Source of the DNA: Algoriphagus antarcticus
GTDB taxonomy: Bacteria > Bacteroidota > Bacteroidia > Cytophagales > Cyclobacteriaceae
Direction of reading: 5' to 3'
NCBI RefSeq assembly: GCF_002150685.1
Contig: NZ_MSSW01000008.1
Span: 1 to 64,000, forward strand
Length of the DNA stretch: 64,000 nt
Positions 53,804 through 62,703 of this stretch are shown piece after piece. The notes below the pieces were generated by a model. It did not search any database, was not told the origin of the DNA, and saw only the letters and a list, made by a program, of their open reading frames with translations. Each line of letters begins with the position of its first letter. Position 1 is the stretch's first letter. The translations under genes were made by a program, and so were the position numbers.

Positions 53804-56335
53804 ATGAAAAAACTCTTACTCTTATCACTATTCGTTTTTTCGATCACTGTTTGTTCTTGGGCTCAGATCCAAACTCCTGAGCAGTTTTTGGGCTACAAAC
53901 CCGGTGATCGATTCACTCCGCATCACCGCATGGTCGATTACTTCGAGCATGTAGCGGCCAATAATCCAAATGTCAAACTAATCCAATACGGAGAAACCAA
54001 CGAAAAACGCCCACTGATTGTCGCTATTCTTTCCAGCCCGGAAAACATGGCTAATCTGGAGCAAATCCGTACTGACAATCTCAAGAGAGCAGGCATGATG
54101 GACGGAGATCCATCGACTTCTGTTCCGATCAACTGGATGTCTTTCAATGTCCATGGAAATGAATCTGTGGGTATGGAAGCTGCGATTTCTTCCTTCTATA
54201 CGTTGGCAAATCCTGAAAACGCGAAGTCTCAAGAATGGCTTAAAAATCAAATCGTCATCATCGATCCTGCGATCAATCCTGACGGCCGTGATCGATACTC
54301 GAATTGGTATAATCAGAAAATGAATACAACGCTTCAGCCAGATTTGCAATCCGTGGAGCACAATGAGCCATGGCCAGGTGGCCGTGCAAATCACTATTTA
54401 TTTGATCTGAACCGCGATTGGGCTTGGCAAGTACAGGTAGAATCACAGGCTAGAATGAAGCTTTATCATAAGTGGATGCCTCAGCTTCACTTGGATTTCC
54501 ACGAGCAGGGCATCAACAATCCTTTTTACATGGCTCCAGCTGCAGAACCTCTACATGAGCAATTGACTCCATGGCAGCATGAGTTTCAGGATACTTTCGG
54601 AAGAAACACTGCCAAATACTTCGATGAAGCTGGAAGATTCTACTTTACCAAGGAGCGCTTCGACCTACTTTATCCTTCCTATGGAGATTCGTACCCGATG
54701 TTCAACGGCGCGATCGGCATGACTATCGAGCAAGGTGGTGGAGGTCAAGCAGGTGTTGGTGGATTTAATGCAGTGGGCGACACTGTTTCGTTGAGCTACA
54801 GAATTCAAGGGCATTATACAGCAGCGATGTCAGCTGCTGAAGTGACCAGCAAAAACGCTGAAAAACTGCTTTCCGAGTTCGAGAAATTTTTTGATGAAAA
54901 CTCCACTTCTCCAAAAGGCCAATACAAAAGCTTTGTGATCAAAGGAGAAAGCAATCCCGCTCAGGTAGCTAAATTGCTTGAACTTCTGGATAAAAATGGA
55001 ATCAGATACGGTAAAGCAGGAGCAAAATCAGGTTTGAAAGGTTTTTCTTATGGATCGGGAAAAAGTGAGTCTTTCTCCACCAGTGAGGAGGATATTATCA
55101 TAAATGCTTACCAGCCAAAGTCGGTTTTGACACAGGTTTTATTTGAGCCAAATCCTGCTTTGAATGACAGCATCACTTACGATATCACGAGTTGGTCTAT
55201 GCCGTATGCATACGGTTTGGAAGCTTATGCACTAGAAAGCCGTATAAATGCAACTGGAGCTTATGAGAAACAAGCGTTTGCGCCGAATGTCGCTGACAAA
55301 ACTCCAGTAGCCTACCTAGCCCCGTGGGAAGGAACCCGCGATGCAGCATTTCTTTCAGCTTTGCTTACTGCGGATATTCGTGTCAAATTCAATGAATTTC
55401 CTTTTGAAGTGGAGGGGAATAGCTTTCCTGCCGGATCCCTGATGATCACCAAAGGCGGAAATGAGTATGTTCCGAATTTTGATCAGAAGGTAGTCGAGAT
55501 CGCCAATAAATTTGGAGTGACCCTAGCGACTACTATGAGTGGCTATGTCGACAAAGGCAAGGATTTTGGATCACCAAATATCCGAGTGATCCAAGCACCA
55601 AAAGTGGCACTAGTTGGTGGAGAAGGCACAAATTCGTTAAACTATGGAGCTATTTGGCACTTCTTCGAAAAAGATCTGAATTATCCTCTTGTGAACTTGG
55701 AGCTGGATAATATGGCTCGTTATGACCTGAGCAAATACACTGTCATTATCATGCCTTCCATGCGTGGTGCAGGCCTGAGCAAACCTGCCGAGGAAAGTCT
55801 GCTGGAATGGGTTCGTGCTGGCGGAAAACTAATTGCAATAGAAGGTGCAGTAGATTTATTTGCCAATAAGGAAGGCTTTAACCTGAAGACATTTGATACA
55901 GAAGACGAAGAAAAAGCATCTAAGGAAATGCTGGATTCCTTGGCAAAAGTCGAGCGAATCCTTCCGTATCAAGAAGGAGAGCGTTTGGAGATTTCCTCAG
56001 GTGCAGCTGGCGCGATCTATCAAGTGACGATGGACGAAACTCACCCACTCGGCTACGGAACTGGTGGAAAATACTATACGCTAAAAAATAATTCGAACAA
56101 ATTCGCATTCCTCAGCAAAGGCACAAATGCAGGAATAATTGCCAACAATGATGCCTACAGAACTGGATATATCGGTTTTAAAATCAAATCAACAATGGGT
56201 GAATCCATGGTGATTGGAGTAGAAAATGCCGGCAGAGGTGAGATCGTTTACTTTGTAGATGATCCGATTTTCAGAGGATTTTGGGAGTCTGGTAAACTCG
56301 TGTTGAGCAATGCCATCTTTATGGTAGGGCAATAA
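53804..56335 (+). CDS. M14-family zinc carboxypeptidase, large secreted form
   Basis: An 843-residue secreted metallopeptidase with signal peptide (LLLLSLFVFSITVCSWAQ). The M14 domain (about 25-360) has the zinc ligands His and Glu in NVHGNESVG and the third His in HLDFHEQG; the catalytic Glu is in TIEQGG. The second half (about 370-843) is an accessory region with a DJ-1/glutamine-amidotransferase-like fold (VIIMPSMRGAGLSKPAEESLLEWV). Members degrade peptides at the C terminus outside the cell. A diverged relic of its 3' end is found at 58016. Confidence 0.9.
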   Translation: MKKLLLLSLFVFSITVCSWAQIQTPEQFLGYKPGDRFTPHHRMVDYFEHVAANNPNVKLIQYGETNEKRPLIVAILSSPENMANLEQIRTDNLKRAGMMDGDPSTSVPINWMSFNVHGNESVGMEAAISSFYTLANPENAKSQEWLKNQIVIIDPAINPDGRDRYSNWYNQKMNTTLQPDLQSVEHNEPWPGGRANHYLFDLNRDWAWQVQVESQARMKLYHKWMPQLHLDFHEQGINNPFYMAPAAEPLHEQLTPWQHEFQDTFGRNTAKYFDEAGRFYFTKERFDLLYPSYGDSYPMFNGAIGMTIEQGGGGQAGVGGFNAVGDTVSLSYRIQGHYTAAMSAAEVTSKNAEKLLSEFEKFFDENSTSPKGQYKSFVIKGESNPAQVAKLLELLDKNGIRYGKAGAKSGLKGFSYGSGKSESFSTSEEDIIINAYQPKSVLTQVLFEPNPALNDSITYDITSWSMPYAYGLEAYALESRINATGAYEKQAFAPNVADKTPVAYLAPWEGTRDAAFLSALLTADIRVKFNEFPFEVEGNSFPAGSLMITKGGNEYVPNFDQKVVEIANKFGVTLATTMSGYVDKGKDFGSPNIRVIQAPKVALVGGEGTNSLNYGAIWHFFEKDLNYPLVNLELDNMARYDLSKYTVIIMPSMRGAGLSKPAEESLLEWVRAGGKLIAIEGAVDLFANKEGFNLKTFDTEDEEKASKEMLDSLAKVERILPYQEGERLEISSGAAGAIYQVTMDETHPLGYGTGGKYYTLKNNSNKFAFLSKGTNAGIIANNDAYRTGYIGFKIKSTMGESMVIGVENAGRGEIVYFVDDPIFRGFWESGKLVLSNAIFMVGQ

Positions 56336-56363
56336 GAGACGCTAGAAGTTAGACTTAAGTATT

Positions 56364-56395
56364 AAGACCGGCTACTGAAAATTAGCCGGTCTTTA
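56364..56395 (+). terminator. Terminator of the M14 peptidase gene
   Basis: AAGACCGGCTA-CTGAAAAT-TAGCCGGTCTT, an 11-bp perfect stem followed by TATGGTTTT. It is symmetric enough to work for the opposing gene too. Confidence 0.85.
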
Positions 56396-56432
56396 TGGTT
56401 TTAAAAGAAGGATATATTGAGAAAATAGATAG

Positions 56433-57581
56433 TTAATTCAATTGATAAACATAGAATTTCCGAAAGGTATCTTGATTTTCATCCTCTCTGATCGAGATTC
56501 CACCCACAACTAATTTATTTTCCTGAAAAACAAAATTCCTGGCGATGGGCATCTCATAATAGTTGATGGATTTGTCTTCTGGATTATACTCTATCATGGT
56601 AACCCCACGAAGATCTCTTCTGATAATATCAATTGGTGTCAGTTCTCTTGAGTTTTCATTTTTAAGATGAGATACGAGGCGATATACTTTTCCATTATGG
56701 GTTTTGGCAAACTCATAGTTCTTTTCCTTTACTACATATTCCCTACTTACTTCTTTATCTGGAACATGATCGAGGAACTTGGTTTTGTGTCCATTTTCAA
56801 TTCCACAGTAAAATGCATCAATAGATTTATTCTCAAAACTATAGATATACAGACTATCAGAAAATGGATAATTAATCAGCGCAGTCTTACTGTCATAGCT
56901 GGAAATTTGTCCACCTGAGAGATTTGAGGGCAAAAATTTCCCTCCTACAAATTCAGGATATATTACTTGATCTGTAAATTTCCTTGAGGTGAAATCATAT
57001 TTCTGAAAAGGAATTACTTTTTCAAAATAGTCTCTATCGTCGAAACGGGTATCATTAATAGTAGGCAACATTATTTCGCCTTGATTATAAAAGATATCTG
57101 AGTAAAACCCACTTATATAAAATCTAGTATAATCACCGTCGTTATAATTGTATTTTTCTACTAATTTTCCTAATGAGTTATATAAATAGAACTTGTCCGT
57201 TGCCGAAGGAAAAACATAGATTAAATCTTGCCCTTGATAAGAAATAAAAAGATCTGTGGCGTTAAAACCATCTGGTCCTTCTCTTGGTATATAAATCGGC
57301 TCCAAATATTCGCCTCTCTCAAAATTCAGGCGCAAGACCAGCAAATCCCCCTTTGCATCCATTCCATAGTCAATCAAAAGAGTCTGCGAAGAATCACTAA
57401 ATGTTTGCCACTTTGAAATAGGCACAAATTGTATAGGAAGTTTTACTTCTATACTGTCAATCAGTACTAAGTTTGAATATTCAAAGATGTCGGAATCTGT
57501 CTTAGAAGAACAGCTGATTGAAAAAAAAGCAAGAGCCACTATGAATAGGTAGCTCCTGCAATTTAAAATAGAATAATTCAC
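56433..57581 (-). CDS. DUF4221-like lipoprotein
   Basis: A 382-residue exported lipoprotein with signal peptide ending in FFSISCSS (lipobox Cys). The mature part is beta-rich, consistent with a six-bladed propeller of the DUF4221/BF3164-like kind: repeated segments such as DLIYVFPSATDKFYLYN, DSLYIYSFENKSI and KFYVYQLN. No catalytic motif. It follows the small cysteine peptide gene by 9 bp. In Bacteroidota such propeller lipoproteins are repeatedly encoded next to small secreted peptides of the NVEALA kind, so the two are likely functional partners. Confidence 0.65.
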   Translation of the reverse strand: MNYSILNCRSYLFIVALAFFSISCSSKTDSDIFEYSNLVLIDSIEVKLPIQFVPISKWQTFSDSSQTLLIDYGMDAKGDLLVLRLNFERGEYLEPIYIPREGPDGFNATDLFISYQGQDLIYVFPSATDKFYLYNSLGKLVEKYNYNDGDYTRFYISGFYSDIFYNQGEIMLPTINDTRFDDRDYFEKVIPFQKYDFTSRKFTDQVIYPEFVGGKFLPSNLSGGQISSYDSKTALINYPFSDSLYIYSFENKSIDAFYCGIENGHKTKFLDHVPDKEVSREYVVKEKNYEFAKTHNGKVYRLVSHLKNENSRELTPIDIIRRDLRGVTMIEYNPEDKSINYYEMPIARNFVFQENKLVVGGISIREDENQDTFRKFYVYQLN

Positions 57582-57590
57582 GTTAGAAAT

Positions 57591-57824
57591 TTATTCTGGA
57601 ATATTAGGTAATTCAATTCGAGTAGATGAACCTGGGGTTGTACAATCATCACCAGGTTTATCTTCGCAGTGAGAAACTAAATATGTTCTGCCATCCATTC
57701 TATCAATATCCTCAACTGATTTGTAATCCCAGCCAGTTTCTTCTAATGCGTAAGAATTAATGGAACCAAACGAAATAATGCCGACTAACAGGCACGAAAA
57801 TGTAAAAACAAATTTCTTTTTCAT
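57591..57824 (-). CDS. Small exported two-cysteine peptide, NVEALA-like by context
   Basis: A 77-residue precursor: signal peptide MKKKFVFTFSCLLVGIISFG...SYA, then a mature peptide of about 51 residues with two cysteines in SHCEDKPGDDCTT, likely disulfide-bonded, and an acidic composition. It does not carry the NVEALA motif itself. It has its own strong promoter 60 bp upstream and is the first gene of a two-gene operon with the DUF4221-like lipoprotein. Role unknown: a secreted signal, toxin or envelope peptide are possible. Confidence 0.7.
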   Translation of the reverse strand: MKKKFVFTFSCLLVGIISFGSINSYALEETGWDYKSVEDIDRMDGRTYLVSHCEDKPGDDCTTPGSSTRIELPNIPE

Positions 57825-57884
57825 AATAATTAAATATAAAATGTTAAAACAATAAAACGTCTAAAAATGGCCATTAGAGACGTA

Positions 57885-57915
57885 CAAATCTATTTAAAAG
57901 AAAGAAACTTCCAAA
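57885..57915 (-). promoter_or_regulatory. Bacteroidota-type promoter of the peptide-lipoprotein operon
   Basis: TTTG (57912-57915, minus strand) and TAGATTTG (57885-57892) are separated by exactly 19 nt, a perfect match to the -33/-7 consensus TTTG-N19-TAnnTTTG. The predicted start, near 57878, leaves a leader of about 55 nt that contains the arms ACGTCT and AGACGT, able to form a hairpin just upstream of the start codon. Confidence 0.72.
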
Positions 57916-58015
57916 TACCTAGTTTCAAAAAAATTGATTTAGTTTTATTTCTGAGTAAATAATAAACCTAACTCGTTAATTATCAAATGGATTAAATTTT
58001 AATTTTTTTTATGGT

Positions 58016-58082
58016 GACCCGATCCTCAGAGGCTTCTAGAAATCTGGTAAGACCGGTCGCAGAGAAGTGGCCGGTTTTTTAT
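58016..58082 (+). pseudogene. Relic of an M14 peptidase 3' end, with terminator
   Basis: GACCCGATCCTCAGAGGCTT and the following 15 bases match the M14 gene at 56262-56296 in 27 of 35 positions and in frame (DPILRGF-[TAG]-KSGK against DPIFRGFWESGK). A terminator-like stem ACCGG-CCGGT with six T (58052-58080) follows directly. The relic lies on the far side of the peptide-lipoprotein pair. Confidence 0.5.
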
Positions 58083-58208
58083 TTAGCAACTAACACAAAG
58101 TACCGCAAAGGATAGGATTCACTCTACAAGATTTGTTGTCTTGCTTCTCTAGAAGCAGGACTAGCATTCGTGATTAATTTGCAAAGCGCTTGATTAATTA
58201 AGTCATTT

Positions 58209-58258
58209 TGCACAAATGAATGTGCAATTTTAGCAGAAACTGCACATTTGAAAGTGCA
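58209..58258. promoter_or_regulatory. Pair of TGCACA-N6-TGTGCA palindromes
   Basis: TGCACAAATGAATGTGCA (58209-58226) and TGCACATTTGAAAGTGCA (58241-58258). Their centres are 32 bp apart, about three helical turns, on the same DNA face. They lie about 100-150 bp upstream of the phosphorylase-like gene. The rest of 57825-58355 is gene-free. Confidence 0.55.
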
Positions 58259-58355
58259 TTTATCTATTACCGCTCCTTCTTTACAATTCTCTAATCCTAT
58301 TCTTGCTTCACATTTCTGAATTCAATTATCTTAGGATTTTCTTAGCTATCCTCTC

Positions 58356-60014
58356 ATGACCGATTTTAAAAATTACACTGTCCCCTATCCTCCTACTCAG
58401 GAATTCTCCAAGCCAGTGGCCTATTTCTCTATGGAATTTGCCATTCACCAACCGCTCAAAATTTACTCTGGCGGGCTAGGATTTCTTTCAGGGTCACATT
58501 TGCGAAGCGCCTACGAACTCAAGCAAAACCTAATCGGTATCGGTATCCTTTGGAAGTACGGCTACTATGATCAAGGTAGAAATCAGGATCAGACCCTAAA
58601 GGCTGAATGGTATGAAAAGACCTATAGCTTTTTGGAGGATACTGGGATAAAATATCAGATAACAATTCATGGAAACCCTGTTTGGGTGAAAGCTTGGTAT
58701 CTACCTCCTACCACCTTTAATAGTGCTCCGCTCTTCTTGTTGAGTACAGACTTACCAGAAAACGACTACCTCAGTCAGACCATCACGCATCGACTGTACG
58801 ATTCTGATTCGGCAGCAAAAGTGGCGCAGTTTATACTGTTGGGGATCGGAGGAGCTAGGCTGCTGGATGAACTGAATTTCAACCCGGAAGTCTATCATCT
58901 CAATGAGGCACATGGAGTCAGCGCAGTTTTCCATTTGATGCGGAAATTCGGGTCGAAAGAGGAAGTAAAAAAGCGACTAGTATTCACCACACATACGCCC
59001 GAAGAAGCTGGCAATGAAAAGCATGACATCTACCTCTGCGAGAAAATGGGGTATTTCAATGGGTATCCATTAGACGAAGTGAGATGGCTGACTGGCATGG
59101 AAGGAAATCTATTTAATCACAGCTTAGCGGCATTTCGATTTGCTAGAAAAGCCAATGGGGTCAGTAAACTTCACGGCGAGGTAAGCAGAGATATGTGGAG
59201 CAAATATTCAGATATTCCTGAAATCACCTCGATCACCAACTCTCAAAACTATAGCTACTGGGCAGATAAGCAGCTGTATCATTTCATGAGTACAGATGAT
59301 AAATCCGGATTTGAGGACAGGAAGCATTATTTGAAAAAAAGAGCTTTCGAATTGGTGGCAGATCAGACTGGGAAATTACTTGATCCAAATGTATTAACCA
59401 TAGTTTGGGCAAGACGCTTTGCAGGATACAAAAGGCCAGATTTGATCACAAGAGATCTCGCTAGGTTTGAAGCCCTAATCAATAATCCAGAACGTCCGGT
59501 TCAGGTTATTTGGGCTGGGAAGCCATATCCATCTGACTATGGGGCTATTTCTACATTCAATCAACTGGTGCATCTAAGCAAAAAATATCCGAATGTGGCT
59601 GTATGTGTGGATTATGAATTGACCTTAAGTAAGCGGCTCAAGCAGGCGGCAGATGTATGGCTAAATAATCCGCGTGTTCCCCGAGAAGCAAGTGGGACTT
59701 CCGGCATGACAGCAGCGATGAACGGGGCTGTGAATTTCAGCACCTTTGACGGTTGGATATGTGAATTTGCCGAGCATGGTGAAAATAGTTTCATTGTCCC
59801 TACGGCTGATTATCAAAATATGAGCATACCGGAACAGGATCACTTTGATCTAGAAAACATCTTTCAAGTGCTAGAAAATGAGATTGTCCCAACTTATTAT
59901 GAGAACAAAAATACTTGGGATGACATCGTAGAAAAAGGCATGAAAGATGTGATAGAGCGCTTTGAAAGCAATAGAATGGCCACAGAATATTACGAAATTA
60001 TGTACAAATCATAA
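58356..60014 (+). CDS. Alpha-glucan phosphorylase-like glycosyltransferase lacking the PLP lysine
   Basis: A 552-residue member of the GT35/TIGR02094-like group: FSMEFAIHQPLKIYSGGLGFLSG at the N terminus, HLNEAHGVSAVFHL, WARRFAGYKRPDL, and the C-terminal REASGTSGMTAAMNGAVN. In phosphorylases the latter reads EASGTSGMKxxxNG, with Lys binding pyridoxal phosphate; here the position is Thr452. Length is about 550 rather than the usual 700-850. Whether it is still a phosphorylase or works as a retaining glycosyltransferase is unknown. A terminator follows. Start by ATG at 58356. Confidence 0.82.
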   Translation: MTDFKNYTVPYPPTQEFSKPVAYFSMEFAIHQPLKIYSGGLGFLSGSHLRSAYELKQNLIGIGILWKYGYYDQGRNQDQTLKAEWYEKTYSFLEDTGIKYQITIHGNPVWVKAWYLPPTTFNSAPLFLLSTDLPENDYLSQTITHRLYDSDSAAKVAQFILLGIGGARLLDELNFNPEVYHLNEAHGVSAVFHLMRKFGSKEEVKKRLVFTTHTPEEAGNEKHDIYLCEKMGYFNGYPLDEVRWLTGMEGNLFNHSLAAFRFARKANGVSKLHGEVSRDMWSKYSDIPEITSITNSQNYSYWADKQLYHFMSTDDKSGFEDRKHYLKKRAFELVADQTGKLLDPNVLTIVWARRFAGYKRPDLITRDLARFEALINNPERPVQVIWAGKPYPSDYGAISTFNQLVHLSKKYPNVAVCVDYELTLSKRLKQAADVWLNNPRVPREASGTSGMTAAMNGAVNFSTFDGWICEFAEHGENSFIVPTADYQNMSIPEQDHFDLENIFQVLENEIVPTYYENKNTWDDIVEKGMKDVIERFESNRMATEYYEIMYKS

Positions 60015-60034
60015 TTCCTTTCCTCCTTAAATGA

Positions 60035-60070
60035 AAGCCTGAGTTTGTATTTCAAACTTGGGCTTTTTTG
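60035..60070 (+). terminator. Terminator of the phosphorylase-like gene
   Basis: AAGCCTGAGTTTG-TATTT-CAAACTTGGGCTTTTTTG: long stem with one G-T pair and a six-T run. Confidence 0.85.
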
Positions 60071-60097
60071 TACTTTGGGGAAAATAAGTCTTTCAAA

Positions 60098-60796
60098 ATG
60101 GCGATTTCACATATTAGCAACCAAACTATTCCAGCTGGCGAAAGTGTAAAATTTGAGGAGATTCGTGAAGGAATTCAAGCGCTGATCAATTTGAATTTCC
60201 CAGATTTCGGATCAGGCAAGTTTATTTCTTTAGATGAACTAAATCAATATCGAAGAAAATACCTCACCTCCTTGATCCTAGAGGAGCGCGGAGAACTTGC
60301 CCAGATCGATTTAGACGTAATGCAGGCTATCCAGTCAAATTCGATTCTGTCCGAAAATGTTCAAGAAGATCTGGAGGAGAATATTAGTCCTGGCGATAAG
60401 CTTGCCGATCAAATTGCCTCATTCGGGGGTAGCTGGACCTTTATCATCTTTTTCTTTAGTTTCATATTGATTTGGATTGGCACCAATATTTTCCTTTTGG
60501 TCACCAAAGCCTTCGATCCTTTTCCATTCATTTTGTTGAATTTGATTCTCTCCTGTCTCGCGGCGATTCAAGCGCCTATAATCATGATGAGTCAAAATAG
60601 GCAAGAATCCAAGGATCGACGCCGAAGTGAGCACGATTACAAAATCAATCTCAAGGCTGAACTTGAAATTAAATTGCTAAGTGAAAAAGTAGATCATTTA
60701 CTCGTTCATCAGAATAAGAAACTTTTAGAAATTCAAGAAGTCCAGACAGACTATTTAGATGATCTGATCAAAGCGATAAGAAAAGGAGAGAAATAA
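60098..60796 (+). CDS. DUF1003 family membrane protein
   Basis: A 232-residue protein with a soluble N-terminal region (about 1-110), then the DUF1003 core: GDKLADQIASFGGSWTFI, two membrane helices (about 118-137 and 151-172) and PIIMMSQNRQESKDR, with a C-terminal coiled coil. The function is unknown. The frame is open from a TTG at 60068 inside the upstream terminator; the ATG at 60098 is the better start. Confidence 0.88.
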   Translation: MAISHISNQTIPAGESVKFEEIREGIQALINLNFPDFGSGKFISLDELNQYRRKYLTSLILEERGELAQIDLDVMQAIQSNSILSENVQEDLEENISPGDKLADQIASFGGSWTFIIFFFSFILIWIGTNIFLLVTKAFDPFPFILLNLILSCLAAIQAPIIMMSQNRQESKDRRRSEHDYKINLKAELEIKLLSEKVDHLLVHQNKKLLEIQEVQTDYLDDLIKAIRKGEK

Positions 60797-60850
60797 AACC
60801 TTAAATCCAACAATCCCAAAGCACCACCTAATCCCAATAAAAACCACCCC

Positions 60851-62650
60851 ATGAAATTCAAAAAAGCTTTTCCTCTCAATTTGTTATTAATCTTCTCTTC
60901 ATTGCAGATTTTAGCTCAGGAAATTATGCCTCCTCTACTTCCTTGGGATGGAAAAAGTAAAGAATTGCTAGTGGAAAAGTCTAATAAATGGATTACCCCA
61001 TTTGAGCTTTCGGATGGACTGGAATCACCAACCTATAAAGAAACGATGGCTTGGATAGACAAATTAGCCAAGAATTCAGACTACCTCGAAATAAATTCAA
61101 TCGGGCTTAGCGAGCAGGGAAGACCGATACAAATGGTAATTGCATCTAAGGATCAGGATTTTACTTCTGAAGAATTATCCACCTCTAAAAAGCCCCTGAT
61201 CCTATTCCAGGCTGGAATACATGCCGGGGAAATAGACGGTAAAGATGCAGGAATGATGCTGCTACGGGATATCAGTCAGGGGGATAAATTAGATCTTCTG
61301 GAGTATGCTAATCTACTTTTCATCCCAATCCTCAATACAGACGGCCATGAGCGAAGAAGTGAATATGGAAGAGTAAATCAACGTGGTCCGAAAGAGATGG
61401 GCTGGAGAACCAATGCACTAAATCTTAATTTAAACAGAGATTACACCAAACTAGAGACTGCAGGAATCTCAGCGATGGCAAGGGTTATCAACAGCTACGA
61501 TCCTGACTTGTATATTGATATTCACGTCACCGATGGAGCCGACTATCAGTACGACATTACGTATGGCTATGTAGCGACTGGAGGCTATTCACCACAAATC
61601 TCAAGTTGGCTTTCTACTTATTTTCAACCAGAAGTAGATCAGGCTTTGAAAGACCAAGGGCACATTCCTGGACCATTGCTTTTCGCCGCCAACAACGAAG
61701 ACTTTACAGAGGGAAACATTGCCTTTTCATTTAGCCCGCGCTTTTCACATACCTATGGAGATATTCGGCATTTGCCTTCTATTTTGATAGAAAACCACTC
61801 TTTAAAGCCTTTTGAACAACGAGTTTTGGGTACTTACATTTTTCTGGAGCAAGCTATAAAATCTGTTGGAACCCACTTTTCTGAGCTGCAGTCTGCGGTG
61901 AAAGCAGACAAAAATCAAGAGAAAGAAGCTGTAATTGTCAAATATCAATTCCGGGATACTCCTGCCGACTCTATGGAGTTTTTGGGAATTGCTTCCAAAA
62001 AAGTAACCTCCAAAATCACAGGCAATGAATATGTGGATTGGGAAGGAAAGGCCATCACCCAGCTTGTGCCAAGCATTTTGATGGACAAACCCGCTGCTTC
62101 AGTTCCAGTTCCGAAGGCTTATTGGATTCCTGTAGAATGGTCAGAAATTATCGATAAACTGAAAACTCATGGCTTCGAAATGGACATTCTCAAAGAAGCG
62201 AAGGAAGTAAACATGGAATTTTCCACAATTTCCGAGTACAAGCTCAGCAATCAGCCTTACGAAGGGAGATTCAGATTTCAATCATTTGAATTGGAAAAAG
62301 AAAACAGCAAGGTGATGCTCAATCCTGGTTCTGTTCGAGTGAAAACCGATCAACCCCTGGGAGAACTTTTGGTGATTTTGATGGAGCCAGAATCGGTGGA
62401 TAGCTTTTTCCAATGGGGATATTTTCACTCCATTCTTTCGCAGACCGAATACATGGAAACCTACATCATGGAACCTATGATTGCCAAAATGCTGTATGAG
62501 GATGCAGATTTGAAAACGAGATTTGAGGCGAAAAAGAAGACAGAAGCTAATTTTGCAAAATCTCCCAGAGCAATCTATCAATGGTTTTATGCACAGACTC
62601 CTTACTACGATCAGAATTGGAAGGTGATTCCGGTGGGGAGGGAGTGGTGA
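60851..62650 (+). CDS. M14-family metallopeptidase
   Basis: A 599-residue secreted zinc carboxypeptidase with signal peptide (LNLLLIFSSLQILAQ). M14 zinc site: His and Glu in GIHAGEIDGKD and His in YIDIHVTDG; catalytic Glu in LIENHSLKPFEQR. It is a different subfamily from the 843-residue M14 protein at 53804, without the DJ-1-like second half. Begins 54 bp after the DUF1003 gene. Confidence 0.9.
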   Translation: MKFKKAFPLNLLLIFSSLQILAQEIMPPLLPWDGKSKELLVEKSNKWITPFELSDGLESPTYKETMAWIDKLAKNSDYLEINSIGLSEQGRPIQMVIASKDQDFTSEELSTSKKPLILFQAGIHAGEIDGKDAGMMLLRDISQGDKLDLLEYANLLFIPILNTDGHERRSEYGRVNQRGPKEMGWRTNALNLNLNRDYTKLETAGISAMARVINSYDPDLYIDIHVTDGADYQYDITYGYVATGGYSPQISSWLSTYFQPEVDQALKDQGHIPGPLLFAANNEDFTEGNIAFSFSPRFSHTYGDIRHLPSILIENHSLKPFEQRVLGTYIFLEQAIKSVGTHFSELQSAVKADKNQEKEAVIVKYQFRDTPADSMEFLGIASKKVTSKITGNEYVDWEGKAITQLVPSILMDKPAASVPVPKAYWIPVEWSEIIDKLKTHGFEMDILKEAKEVNMEFSTISEYKLSNQPYEGRFRFQSFELEKENSKVMLNPGSVRVKTDQPLGELLVILMEPESVDSFFQWGYFHSILSQTEYMETYIMEPMIAKMLYEDADLKTRFEAKKKTEANFAKSPRAIYQWFYAQTPYYDQNWKVIPVGREW

Positions 62651-62703
62651 GGGGTGACGATTAGTATAATAGGGTATTTTCAGTAACTGTAAGTCTCAGA
62701 GGT

